Positions 16,585 through 24,763 of a stretch of 64,000 nt of DNA are shown piece after piece. The stretch is from WTGJ01 sp965237765 (lineage in GTDB: Bacteria; Chloroflexota; Anaerolineae; Aggregatilineales; Phototrophicaceae), in the NCBI GenBank assembly GCA_965237765.1, contig OZ250157.1:1984001-2048000 (forward strand), in the 5' to 3' direction. The translations under genes were made by a program, and so were the position numbers. Every line of letters starts with the position of its first letter. The first letter of the stretch is position 1. The notes beneath the pieces were generated by a model. The model saw only the letters and a program-made list of their open reading frames with translations, was not told the DNA's origin and did not search any database.

Positions 16585-17574
16585 ATGAGCAAATATGTAC
16601 GTATGTTGACGCTAGCATGTCTCGTCACGGGGCTGCTGGTGGCTGGTTTTGGCGGCGTTTCGGCGCAGGACGACCAGCCAGTTTTCCGTATCGTCAGCCA
16701 TGGCGGTATCGGCAATCCCTTCTGGGTCGTCGTGATCAAGGGTATGGAAGAAGAATGTGCCCGGATCGGCGCGGACTGCGAATGGCTTTCGGACCCGGTT
16801 GATAATATCGATGACATGGCGGGCTATTGCGACGACGCGCTGGCCGCGAACCCCGACGGCCTCGGCGTCACGGTGCCGAATCCGGAAGTGATTCGTGACT
16901 GCGTCAATCGCGCCGCTGAAGCGGGTATCCCCGTTATCGTCTTGAATACGGCGGACCCGAATGCGGGCACCATGGACGCGCTGCCGACGATGTTCTATAT
17001 CGGCGCCAACGAGTTCACCGGCGGCGTCTCCAACGCCAATCGCGTCCTCGCGGCCGCGGCGGCGGATGGTGTGGAAATCACCGGCGCTGTTTGCCCGATC
17101 CAGGAAGTCGGCCACAGCGGTCTTGAGGCTCGTTGTGCCGGTGTGCGCTCGGTATTGGAAGAGGCTGGTATCCCGCTCCATGGCTTGACCATTAACAACG
17201 ATGTACCGGCTTCAGCGGGTACGCTCTGCGATTTCTTCGCGGCTAATCCCGAGGTGAACGCGGCCTTTATGCTGGGCCCGAACCCGGCCAGCTCCTTCAA
17301 CCTCTGCATGCAGGAATCCGGTCGTATGCCTGGTGAGATCTACGCGACCACGCATGACACCGGCTCCGAGATCTATGAGATGATCAAGGACGGCTACCTG
17401 CTCCAGGCGATCGATCAGCAGCCCTACTTGCAGGGCAGCGAGACGATCCACTGGCTCTTCATGAACATGCTGGCGGGCATGGCCCCCGGCGGTGACATCC
17501 TCACCGGCCCTGGCATCATCGACAACGATAACATCGCGGCTGTCGAACAGGCCACTGCCGAAGGTCGTCGCTAA
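16585..17574 (+). CDS. Sugar ABC transporter periplasmic binding protein (ribose/inositol class)
   Basis: A 329-aa type I periplasmic-binding protein (Peripla_BP_4). A signal peptide (MSKYVRMLTLACLVTGLLVA) ends at VSA before QDDQ; there is no lipobox Cys at the cleavage site, so it may be released by signal peptidase I or held by another anchor. The mature part has FRIVSHGGIGNPFWVVVIKG, typical of this cluster, then GIPVIVLNTADPN in the hinge and sugar site. ATG 16585 follows GGGAGGA. It is the first gene of the binding protein-permease-ATPase importer and is separated from the permease by a strong hairpin. The ligand is probably a monosaccharide or inositol. Confidence 0.86.
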   Translation: MSKYVRMLTLACLVTGLLVAGFGGVSAQDDQPVFRIVSHGGIGNPFWVVVIKGMEEECARIGADCEWLSDPVDNIDDMAGYCDDALAANPDGLGVTVPNPEVIRDCVNRAAEAGIPVIVLNTADPNAGTMDALPTMFYIGANEFTGGVSNANRVLAAAAADGVEITGAVCPIQEVGHSGLEARCAGVRSVLEEAGIPLHGLTINNDVPASAGTLCDFFAANPEVNAAFMLGPNPASSFNLCMQESGRMPGEIYATTHDTGSEIYEMIKDGYLLQAIDQQPYLQGSETIHWLFMNMLAGMAPGGDILTGPGIIDNDNIAAVEQATAEGRR

Positions 17575-17588
17575 GCGTTAATAACACG

Positions 17589-17627
17589 AACCATACGGGC
17601 AGGGCAACCTGCCCGTATGGTTATTTT
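17589..17627 (+). terminator. Strong hairpin between binding-protein and permease genes
   Basis: A perfect 15-bp inverted repeat (17589-17603 with 17608-17622) encloses a GCAA tetraloop and is followed by ATTTTA. It lies 15 bases after the binding-protein stop. It can act as a partial terminator or an mRNA 3'-end stabiliser, giving more binding protein than permease. The U-tract is short, so read-through is expected. Confidence 0.85.
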
Positions 17628-17703
17628 AGGAAGTTAGGGAGTTAGCCCATTGGGCGCCATGACCCCGGCGCGCCGTAGTGATTAAAACTTGGGGGAGACG
17701 CGC

Positions 17704-20004
17704 ATGGAAGCCTATCTTGCCGGTGATGGGGGAGAACAGCGCGGCGCGCAATTCGTAACCGTGGCGATGTGGTTGCTGGGCATCCTGGGGTTTGCTGTCA
17801 TCGCGTTGGTTTTGCTGGGTTGGTTACCCTTCGGCACGCGCGCCAACATTTCGCGGCGGGATATCAACCTCATCGAGTGGCTGGTCGTCGTCGGAGCTTT
17901 CCTGTATGGCCTGTCGGGTTTGCAGGCCGGCCTGGGTCTTGGTCGGCGAAAACGCGAAGGGCTCCGTTGGGGACAGTGGGTCTCCTTCGCTACGCTCTTC
18001 CTCGGCGGCGCCATCATTTTCAGTGTCATCGTGCCGGCCTTGCTTAAGCAGGCCCTGCTGAATAGTGATGGCATCAATCTGGCCGCGGTGCCCAAGGGTG
18101 CGACGCTCAGCCTGGGCGAGAGCCAGCGCTTCTTCGGCCTCGCGGTCGGGCAAATTGGCGCGCTGGGCGGATTGCTCACCAGTCTGGGCCTGCTGGGATT
18201 CGCCATCTTTGGCATCTTGGCGCTGGCTGGTTTCGTCTTGCCCGGCCTGGGCATGCTCACACATTACCTCACCGAAGGCCCCTACACGCGGCCGCTGCTG
18301 CGCGTCCTGGCTGTGCTCATCACCATCGGCATCCTGATTACATTATTCGCCGGCGCTTTTGTCGTCAACGAATACGAGTCTTCCGTCAGAAAAATCCGCC
18401 ACCCGGCTTATCCGCACCTCTTCGCCGGCGTATTATTCCTGGTCATTGGCGGGTTCTGTTACCGCACCCTGCAAGAGGAAGAGGAGGAATCGGACGAGTT
18501 GCGCCGCGCTGTCGCCCTTTCGCCGACGAAGACGATTCGCACCCAGCTGGCCAAATCGCCCAGTGCTGGCGCCATCATCGGCGCGATGGCTATCTTCTTC
18601 TTCTTCGCCGTCGCCTCGGATATTTTCCTCGAGCAAAGCTCGATCGCTTCCTTCCTATCCAACGTATCCACCAAGGGCATCATGGCCATCGGCGTGACGA
18701 TGTTGATGATCTCCGGTGAATTCGATTTATCCGTCGGCTCGATCATGGGCGTCTCGGCGCTGAGCTTTATGGCCTTCATGACGGAAGGGGCGCCGCTGCT
18801 CGGCGTGCTGCAGCCCCTGGAGGCGGCGATTCTCTCGCTCTTCGTGGTGGCGATATTGGGCGCGATTAATGGCATGTTATTGATATTCACGCGAATACCC
18901 TCCTTCATCGTCACGCTGGGGACAATGCTGGCCTTTCGCGCGATCACATTGGTGGCCATTGCCGGCGGCCGCATCCTGCGCTGGGGCGACTACCATGAAT
19001 TCCTGCCGACCTGGGTAATCCAGGGCTATGTGTTTGTCGCGTTGGCGGTGATCGGTATCCTGCTCTTGCTTTACACTGCCTATCGTGCGCTGCCGTTGAT
19101 GTGGGGCGGACTGCGGGCGTCTGGTCAGCAATTGCGGGCGAATATCGGCGTTGACGCCGGGCCGAACGAAGCCTTCCGCTCCGTCAATGTCCTTTTCCGC
19201 GCTGTCAGTCTCATCGTCGTCACGCTTGTGCTGGCGGTCTTCATCGTCTGGTTGGCGATCGTCGCCAGCTATCACCTATCGGAGGAGGGACGCGTCGTCA
19301 AAGTCGGCTTTTTCGATATTACCAATGGCCGCCTCGTCAACCATTGTGAGATAGATCTGGCATTGGTGGAGAGCGGGGAGGCGGTGCTGGCGACACGCGC
19401 GCGCCTGGCCGAAGGCGAATGCAGCCAGGAGCGCGTCATCGATGGCGAGGAGGTGTTGCTCCGTGGCACGGTGCGCAACGTCGGCACGACCGTATCCAAG
19501 GGCCTGGTCGGCTGGGATGTCAACACGCGTGCGAATTATCGCCTCTCCATCATCTGGTGGCTCTTCTTCGTGGTCGTTTTCCATTTGCTCCTGACACGTA
19601 CGAGTTACGGCAATCACGTTTTCGCGGTGGGTGGCAACCCCGGCGCCTCCCGCGCGCAGGGCGTCAACGTCGATCGCGTCAAGGTGCGCAATTTCGTCAT
19701 CCTCGCCTTGCTCACGGGCATTGCCGGCATCTACGAAGTCGCACGCAATCCGGGCGTGGACCCGCTGAAGGGCGAGGGCTTCGAGCTGGAAGTCATCGCC
19801 ATGACGGTCATCGGCGGCACGCTGCTGAGCGGCGGGTATGGCGGCATCATTGGCTCGATGCTCGGCGCGCTCATCGTCGGTATGTTGCAGACAGGGCTCG
19901 TCCTCGTCGGTATCCCTTCACGCTTGTTCGCGGGGACGGTGGGTGTGACGATCATCGTCGCTGTCGTCCTGAATACCTTCGTGCGTGGTGACACACGGGA
20001 TTGA
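17704..20004 (+). CDS. Oversized RbsC-type sugar ABC transporter permease with extra membrane segments
   Basis: Membrane permease of the BPD_transp_2 (RbsC) family, but 766 aa where about 320-340 is normal. The core is clear: GIMAIGVTMLMISGEFDLSV (about 330), PSFIVTLGTMLAFRAI (about 400), TSYGNHVFAVGGNPGASR and GTLLSGGYGGIIGSMLGA at the C-terminal end. Added are about 265 N-terminal residues with some 6 hydrophobic segments and an acidic loop (LQEEEEESDEL). A second addition of about 160 residues in the middle of the core (about 425-585) has two further hydrophobic segments and a 75-residue hydrophilic stretch around FDITNGRLVNHCEIDLAL. ATG 17704 follows GGGGGAG. It is 15 nt upstream of the ATPase. 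Confidence 0.86.
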   Translation: MEAYLAGDGGEQRGAQFVTVAMWLLGILGFAVIALVLLGWLPFGTRANISRRDINLIEWLVVVGAFLYGLSGLQAGLGLGRRKREGLRWGQWVSFATLFLGGAIIFSVIVPALLKQALLNSDGINLAAVPKGATLSLGESQRFFGLAVGQIGALGGLLTSLGLLGFAIFGILALAGFVLPGLGMLTHYLTEGPYTRPLLRVLAVLITIGILITLFAGAFVVNEYESSVRKIRHPAYPHLFAGVLFLVIGGFCYRTLQEEEEESDELRRAVALSPTKTIRTQLAKSPSAGAIIGAMAIFFFFAVASDIFLEQSSIASFLSNVSTKGIMAIGVTMLMISGEFDLSVGSIMGVSALSFMAFMTEGAPLLGVLQPLEAAILSLFVVAILGAINGMLLIFTRIPSFIVTLGTMLAFRAITLVAIAGGRILRWGDYHEFLPTWVIQGYVFVALAVIGILLLLYTAYRALPLMWGGLRASGQQLRANIGVDAGPNEAFRSVNVLFRAVSLIVVTLVLAVFIVWLAIVASYHLSEEGRVVKVGFFDITNGRLVNHCEIDLALVESGEAVLATRARLAEGECSQERVIDGEEVLLRGTVRNVGTTVSKGLVGWDVNTRANYRLSIIWWLFFVVVFHLLLTRTSYGNHVFAVGGNPGASRAQGVNVDRVKVRNFVILALLTGIAGIYEVARNPGVDPLKGEGFELEVIAMTVIGGTLLSGGYGGIIGSMLGALIVGMLQTGLVLVGIPSRLFAGTVGVTIIVAVVLNTFVRGDTRD

Positions 20005-20019
20005 TGTTGGGAGGATGAG

Positions 20020-20883
20020 ATGAGCGAAAACGGGCAGGTCAACGGCATGGCCGGCAATGGCAAAAAGTTGAAGACGCAAAACGGTGCGTTTAGGGATGAT
20101 TCGCCGCTGGTGGATATGATTAATATCCACAAATACTTCGGCAGCGTGCAGGCCCTGCGCGGCCTGGATTTCCGCGTCAACCGCCAGGAGATTGTCGGCC
20201 TATTGGGTGATAACGGCGCTGGCAAATCCACCCTCATCAAGGTACTCACTGGCTTTCACACACCGACGCGTGGGCAAATCTTCTTCGATGGCGACGAGGT
20301 AGAAATCGATTCGCCGACGCGTGCGCGCGAATTGGGTATCGAGACGGTGTATCAGGACCTCGCGCTCGTGCCGCTGATGAGCATCGCGCGGAATTTTTGG
20401 CTGGGGCAGGAACCGACCTACAAAATAGGCCCTATTCGTTTCATGGACCAGAAGCTGATGGAAGAGACGACCATCGATGCGTTGGCCGATGTGGGTATTC
20501 ACGTCCGCAACGCGGACGAGGTGGTCGGCACGATGTCTGGTGGCGAGCGTCAGTCCATCGCCATTGGGCGAGCGGTGTACTTTGGCAAAAGACTATTGAT
20601 TTTGGACGAGCCGACCTCCGCCCTCAGCGTTGGCGAAACGCAAAAGGTGTTGGATTACACTTTCGCCGCCAAAGACAAGGGCATGAGCGTGATTTTCATC
20701 ACCCACAACATCAGCCAGGTGCATGAAGTGGCGGACCGCTTCACCATCATCGAGCACGGGCGCAAGTTGGGTGATTTCACGAAAGCCGATGTTTCGCAGC
20801 ATGAAGTGGCGAATATGATCGTCTCGGGCGTGGTGCCGGAGCGACTGCGCCTCTTCAGCGAAGATGGGGAGGAAAGCGCGTGA
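20020..20883 (+). CDS. Sugar ABC transporter ATPase, single nucleotide-binding domain
   Basis: A 287-aa ABC ATPase: Walker A GDNGAGKST, Q-loop TVYQDLALVP, signature MSGGERQS, Walker B LLILDEPTSAL and the switch His in FITHN. It has one nucleotide-binding domain, as in FrcA-like importers, unlike the two-domain RbsA/MglA. A hydrophilic leader of about 28 residues precedes the domain. It must pair as a homodimer with the large permease at 17704-20004. A GGGAGGATGAG ribosome binding site precedes the ATG, and the end overlaps the next gene by 4 nt (GTGA), so the lipoprotein that follows is translationally coupled to the transporter. Confidence 0.9.
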   Translation: MSENGQVNGMAGNGKKLKTQNGAFRDDSPLVDMINIHKYFGSVQALRGLDFRVNRQEIVGLLGDNGAGKSTLIKVLTGFHTPTRGQIFFDGDEVEIDSPTRARELGIETVYQDLALVPLMSIARNFWLGQEPTYKIGPIRFMDQKLMEETTIDALADVGIHVRNADEVVGTMSGGERQSIAIGRAVYFGKRLLILDEPTSALSVGETQKVLDYTFAAKDKGMSVIFITHNISQVHEVADRFTIIEHGRKLGDFTKADVSQHEVANMIVSGVVPERLRLFSEDGEESA

Positions 20884-22001
20884 TTGAAAGACGCTGGCCG
20901 CCAACGTTGGGTGTGCGCATTTTCTTTGCGATGTGCTTCACCCTGGCGCTGGTCGCCGCATGCGCGCCGGCGGGTTTGGATATCACGCCCACGCCAGAAC
21001 CTACGGCTCTGCCCACCAGCACACCCACACCCACACCACCGCCGGCCAGCGCCGCCGTCAACAAGATCATTCTGGATATCATCGTCGATAGCTTCCCAAC
21101 GCAACTCGCCGGTGGTGGCGCAGAATGGAACCCGGACCCAAGCAAGGCCGATAATGGCCGTGAAATCCCGCGCGTTACGGTTCCTGGCGGCGTCGGCCTC
21201 GAGCTGCATTACACCGAGCGCCAGGGCGGGTCATTCAGCGTCACTTTCGTTGTCTTCGATGACGCCGCAGGCGCTAACGAACATTACGAATGGATTCGCG
21301 GCTTGCGCTCGGTCCTGCAAATCGGCAAAGTGCGTGACGATTTCCCGGAACCCAACATCTTCGGTCAGGGTCTTTACGGCTCTATCGCCCTCGTGCAACT
21401 CGATAATATCTTCATTGAGGTGAGCATCAGCGCCTTCACGACGCCGATCAACCCGCTGCGCTCTCTCACGCAGACGGCCGTCAATCATATCCTGGCTCTC
21501 GGCGACCAACTGAGCGGTGGCGAGGCGGCGAGCGCCAGTAGCGACGAAGATTACCTGGTTACCGTGCTATCCCTCTTGCCGACGAAGCTATTCGCCGGTT
21601 CGCAATGGACCAGCGACGCAGCGCGCGACGAGACGGTGCAGCGGCCGTTGCCGGGCATAAGCAATGGCGACGGCGTGCGCGTCTATTACAGGGAGCAAAC
21701 GGGCGGCGCCTTTCGCCTGACCTACGGCATATTCAATGACGACGCTGCGGCGCAGGCGAATTACGAGCGCATCCGCGATATCCGCGAAAGATTGGATAGT
21801 GAGAATGGCGAAGAGGACTTCCCGCAGCCGCATATCTTTGGCTCTGGCCTATATGGTTCGGTGGCACTCTTCCGAATCGATCAATTCTTCTTGGAGATTC
21901 TGATCGAGCGCGCTCCAGGGACGACAGCGGATCCCATCAAGACAATTGCCCGAATGGCCTTGGATGTCTTGATCGAAGCGCGCGAGCAAACCGGCCTCTG
22001 A
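20880..22001 (+). CDS. Lipoprotein with two tandem repeats, coupled to the sugar importer
   Basis: A 373-aa secreted lipoprotein of unknown function. The N-terminus has a hydrophobic signal and lipobox (LVAAC), then a Thr/Pro linker (TPTPEPTALPTSTPTP). The body contains two copies of a roughly 130-residue unit. Each copy includes EP/QP-N/H-IFG-GLYGS(I/V)AL followed by a hydrophobic strand, preceded by a GGSFSVTFVVF / GGAFRLTYGIF strand and an AxxxNYExIR-like helix. No known domain was recognised. The GTG start overlaps the ATPase stop, so it is probably an accessory part of the importer, or a surface protein sensing or binding the same substrate. That role is inference from coupling only. Confidence 0.78.
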   Translation: MIERRWPPTLGVRIFFAMCFTLALVAACAPAGLDITPTPEPTALPTSTPTPTPPPASAAVNKIILDIIVDSFPTQLAGGGAEWNPDPSKADNGREIPRVTVPGGVGLELHYTERQGGSFSVTFVVFDDAAGANEHYEWIRGLRSVLQIGKVRDDFPEPNIFGQGLYGSIALVQLDNIFIEVSISAFTTPINPLRSLTQTAVNHILALGDQLSGGEAASASSDEDYLVTVLSLLPTKLFAGSQWTSDAARDETVQRPLPGISNGDGVRVYYREQTGGAFRLTYGIFNDDAAAQANYERIRDIRERLDSENGEEDFPQPHIFGSGLYGSVALFRIDQFFLEILIERAPGTTADPIKTIARMALDVLIEAREQTGL

Positions 22002-22008
22002 GCTTACG

Positions 22009-22734
22009 ATGGGCGGCGCTTCGCTAACGAGGCAACAGGCGCTCGTTACGGGCGCGGCGGGCGACCTAGGCTGCGCGATGGCCAACGCCCTGGCGGCACG
22101 TGGCGCGAAGGTAGCCTGTTGGGATATCCAACCCGAAGCTATTGCTAGCGATAAACTCGGCGAATTGGCTGCAGGCTATCGGCGCGTTGACGTGCGCGAT
22201 CGGGAAAGCGTTGATGCGGCTATTGACGCATTGCCGGCGTTGGATATCGTCTGCTCGAATGCAGGCATCGTTGTCTCTCAACCTTTTTTGGAGCTGAGCG
22301 CCACGAATTGGCAGGAACACCTGGATATCAACCTGACCGGCTGCTTTCATGTGGGTCAGGCGGCGGCGCGGCGCATCATCTTTACGTCCAGCTGGGTGGG
22401 GCAGATTCCCTGGCCGGAAATCACCCCTTATTCGGTCAGCAAGGCCGGCTTGAATATGTTGATGAAGCAGATGGCGCGCGAGCTGGCGGTGTATGGCATC
22501 CGCGTGAACGCCATCGCACCGGGCATTGTGAACGCCGGTTTGGCCGGGCGGCAGCTGCGCGAAGAACCGCAATACGCAGCGCGCGTGGGTAAGGTTATCC
22601 CTCTTGGGGCGCCGGGCCAGCCCCAGGAGATCGCCGAGGCTGTCTGCTACCTGGCCAGCGAGGCGACGTCCTATATGACGGGTAGCATTTTGACCTTGGA
22701 TGGTGGTTGTTCGCTATTCCAATTCGACGACTAG
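22009..22734 (+). CDS. SDR family oxidoreductase with a short internal deletion
   Basis: A 241-aa short-chain dehydrogenase: cofactor loop TGAAGDLGCAMA, CSNAGIVV, catalytic Ser in FTSSW, YSVSK (Tyr, Lys), and the SILTLDGG C-terminus. Between GQAAAR and RIIFTSS the usual 10-12 residues (normally like xMVxxGxGG) are absent. The helix that leads into the catalytic strand is thus shortened in frame, within a GCGGCG-rich stretch. This could be natural or a slip deletion affecting activity. It lies 7 nt after the lipoprotein gene in the same direction and overlaps the convergent DapA-family gene by 21 nt. The substrate is probably a sugar or polyol; this is unproven. Confidence 0.8.
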   Translation: MGGASLTRQQALVTGAAGDLGCAMANALAARGAKVACWDIQPEAIASDKLGELAAGYRRVDVRDRESVDAAIDALPALDIVCSNAGIVVSQPFLELSATNWQEHLDINLTGCFHVGQAAARRIIFTSSWVGQIPWPEITPYSVSKAGLNMLMKQMARELAVYGIRVNAIAPGIVNAGLAGRQLREEPQYAARVGKVIPLGAPGQPQEIAEAVCYLASEATSYMTGSILTLDGGCSLFQFDD

Positions 22735-23691
22735 CGTTTCGGCGACGCGCAAATTGAGCGAACGGATCAGGGCGTAAAGCGCGGTCACGTCGTCTTGTTG
22801 GTCGAGCGCTTGCCATTCTTTACGTGGTGTTGCGGGCGCGATTGGCGGGCGCAATTCGGCGCTTTCAATGTAGCCAGCGTCGCGCATGATGCGCTTGCGC
22901 AAATAAACGGAATATTCGTGCCCGGCGCCAGAAACGGCCGCTACCAGCGGTTGTACGCGCCGCAAAGCCGCTTCCGCTGCGCCAATATCCCCCACCCGCC
23001 AGGATTTCCAGGCGAGCAGGAATTCCTCGTTGAAACCGACGCCGGGGATGAGGCCGTTCGCGCCTGCGCGCCATTTAGCGAGCACGGTGATGCCGCCACC
23101 GCCACCGAAATAGCGACGCTCTTCAGAGCGATGCTCATCCGACCACATCAATTGGCGTAATTCGCCGATGACCGCTGCCGAGCCGGGGCCCTCGATTTTG
23201 AAATAGCGCAAATTGGGCGCCGCGTGGGCGATTTCGGCCAGCTCCGCTGCACTCAACGCGCAATGGCGATACGCGGGGATTTGCGGCGCCTGTTGTAACA
23301 TGATCGGCGTGACACTCGCTTCAGCCAGCGCGACATAATGTTGCCTCAAGGCAGCCGCGCCGAAGGCCATCGTGCTTGGCGGCAGGGCCATCAACAGGGC
23401 CGGCGAGAGCGATTCGTAGCGCCGTGCCTCAGCGATGGCCTGGCGCGTGCTGTTGGGCGCGATGCCGATGAGCAGCGGCGCGGCGCCAGCGACTTCTTCG
23501 GCGACAATTTGAGCCGCCCGCCAGCGCTCTTCTTCGGTAAGCTTGTAGGCCTCGCTGGCGAAACCGTTGATGCCGATTCCGTGAACGCCGCCCGCCAGCT
23601 CAAAGCGCGCGATGCGCCGCAATCCCGCCTCATCGATGCTGCCAGCTTCACAAAATGGGATGAATAGGATGGGGATGATACCTTCGAGCAA
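22714..23691 (-). CDS. DapA-family aldolase/lyase lacking the usual active-site Tyr
   Basis: A 325-aa protein of the DHDPS/N-acetylneuraminate lyase family. IPILFIPF at the N-terminus, GINGFASEAYKLTEEER in place of the usual GTTGE segment, and LRYFKIEGPG with Schiff-base Lys165 identify it. The family Tyr normally found in a YNxP motif about 30 residues earlier is replaced: the sequence reads MLQQAPQIPAY. The GGGG-GI turn and PGVGFNEEF are conserved. Such proteins often act on keto-deoxy sugar acids, which fits the island; the altered active site makes the reaction uncertain. It is transcribed away from the RmlD-like gene, with a palindrome between them. Confidence 0.8.
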   Translation of the reverse strand: MLEGIIPILFIPFCEAGSIDEAGLRRIARFELAGGVHGIGINGFASEAYKLTEEERWRAAQIVAEEVAGAAPLLIGIAPNSTRQAIAEARRYESLSPALLMALPPSTMAFGAAALRQHYVALAEASVTPIMLQQAPQIPAYRHCALSAAELAEIAHAAPNLRYFKIEGPGSAAVIGELRQLMWSDEHRSEERRYFGGGGGITVLAKWRAGANGLIPGVGFNEEFLLAWKSWRVGDIGAAEAALRRVQPLVAAVSGAGHEYSVYLRKRIMRDAGYIESAELRPPIAPATPRKEWQALDQQDDVTALYALIRSLNLRVAETLVVELE

Positions 23692-23718
23692 TATGGCACC
23701 TTTTGGCTAGCAATCAGG

Positions 23719-23732
23719 TAGATTGTAATCTA
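23719..23732. promoter_or_regulatory. Palindromic operator candidate in a divergent promoter region
   Basis: A perfect inverted repeat TAGATT-GT-AATCTA lies in the 89-base gap between the divergent starts at 23691 and 23781. Its position and symmetry fit the binding site of a dimeric regulator. No regulator gene was found in the surrounding 30 kb. Confidence 0.4.
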
Positions 23733-23780
23733 ACGTAGGGTGTTTGGGATGGTTGGACGCCAGCGCGCGGAAAGGGTGAA

Positions 23781-24749
23781 ATGCGTCTTTTCCTCACGGG
23801 TGGTAGTGGCTTGCTGGGCAGCAATGTGATTCGCCTGGCGCGGCAGCAAGGGGATTGGGAAATCATCGCCGGGCATTATGGCCCGGAGCCCGAATGGCGC
23901 GCCGCCTGGCCGCGCGACTACGAGTTGCACCCGCTCGATATGGGCGATCTGGATGCGGTGCGCGCCGCCATTGCCCACTATCGCCCAGACGCCGTTTTGC
24001 ATAGCGCGGCCAATCTGGTACATGAATGGCTGGACGCGAATCGCACCGCCGCCTGGCGTCTCAGCGTAGAAGCAACGCGCGCTTTCGCCGAAGCCTGCCG
24101 CGAGTATGACGCGCGCTTCGTGTTCGTCTCTTCCGATTGGGTCTTCGATGGGCAAGAACCATTCGTCGATGAGGATTCGCCTCCGCACCCTGTGAATTTC
24201 TATGGCATCATGAAATTCGCTTGTGAGCGCGAATTGGCCGGCATGGACGGGCTGAATTTCGCCGTCGGTCGCCTAGCGGGTATCTATGGGCTGAACTATA
24301 GCAATCCAGCGCTCTTGCGAGACGAGAACGGCCTCGGCTTCGATCTGCACAATTTCATCATCAAGCGCCTGACGCGCGGGCAGGTGGCGCCGGTCTGGAT
24401 GGGGCCGAAGACGAACGACATCGCCCATCCCACGCTCGCTTCCGATGGCGCTGCGCAACTGTTGCGCTTGGTCCGCTCGGATGTCCGCGGCATCTTCCAT
24501 TGCTTCGGCAGCGAATATACCAGCCGTCTGGATATGGCCTATTCGTTAGCGGATCTCTTCGGTATTGACCGCGCCCTGCTCGCGCCCGTGCCGACGGATC
24601 CCGAAGTCCTCAAGGCGTATAACCGCGTGCAGATTCCCTATCGGATCCGCTCCAGCACGGCGAAGGCGGCCGCCGCGCTCGGGCAGGATACGCTCAGAGT
24701 CCAGGAAGCTTTGCAGCAATTTAAGATTGAGTGGGATGCGTTCCAATAA
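23781..24749 (+). CDS. RmlD-like NAD(P)-dependent sugar reductase/epimerase
   Basis: A 322-aa extended SDR resembling dTDP-4-dehydrorhamnose reductase. It has LTGGSGLLGSNV at the N-terminus, LHSAANL, FVSSDWVFDG (RmlD-like), and YGIMK with the catalytic Tyr and Lys. The substrate domain contains AVGRLAGIYG and DIAHPTLASDG. No other dTDP-rhamnose genes are adjacent, so it may act on a free sugar or polyol of this island instead of in cell-surface sugar synthesis. The AAAGGGTGAA ribosome binding site is just before ATG 23781. The next gene follows after 14 nt in the same direction. Confidence 0.78.
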   Translation: MRLFLTGGSGLLGSNVIRLARQQGDWEIIAGHYGPEPEWRAAWPRDYELHPLDMGDLDAVRAAIAHYRPDAVLHSAANLVHEWLDANRTAAWRLSVEATRAFAEACREYDARFVFVSSDWVFDGQEPFVDEDSPPHPVNFYGIMKFACERELAGMDGLNFAVGRLAGIYGLNYSNPALLRDENGLGFDLHNFIIKRLTRGQVAPVWMGPKTNDIAHPTLASDGAAQLLRLVRSDVRGIFHCFGSEYTSRLDMAYSLADLFGIDRALLAPVPTDPEVLKAYNRVQIPYRIRSSTAKAAAALGQDTLRVQEALQQFKIEWDAFQ

Positions 24750-24763
24750 GAGAGGAGGAATTC

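Noticed and set aside
16482..16802. Open frame of 106 codons upstream of and overlapping the sugar binding protein
   Set aside because: It is out of frame with the binding protein, which has a signal peptide and clear motifs. The first part is the promoter region.
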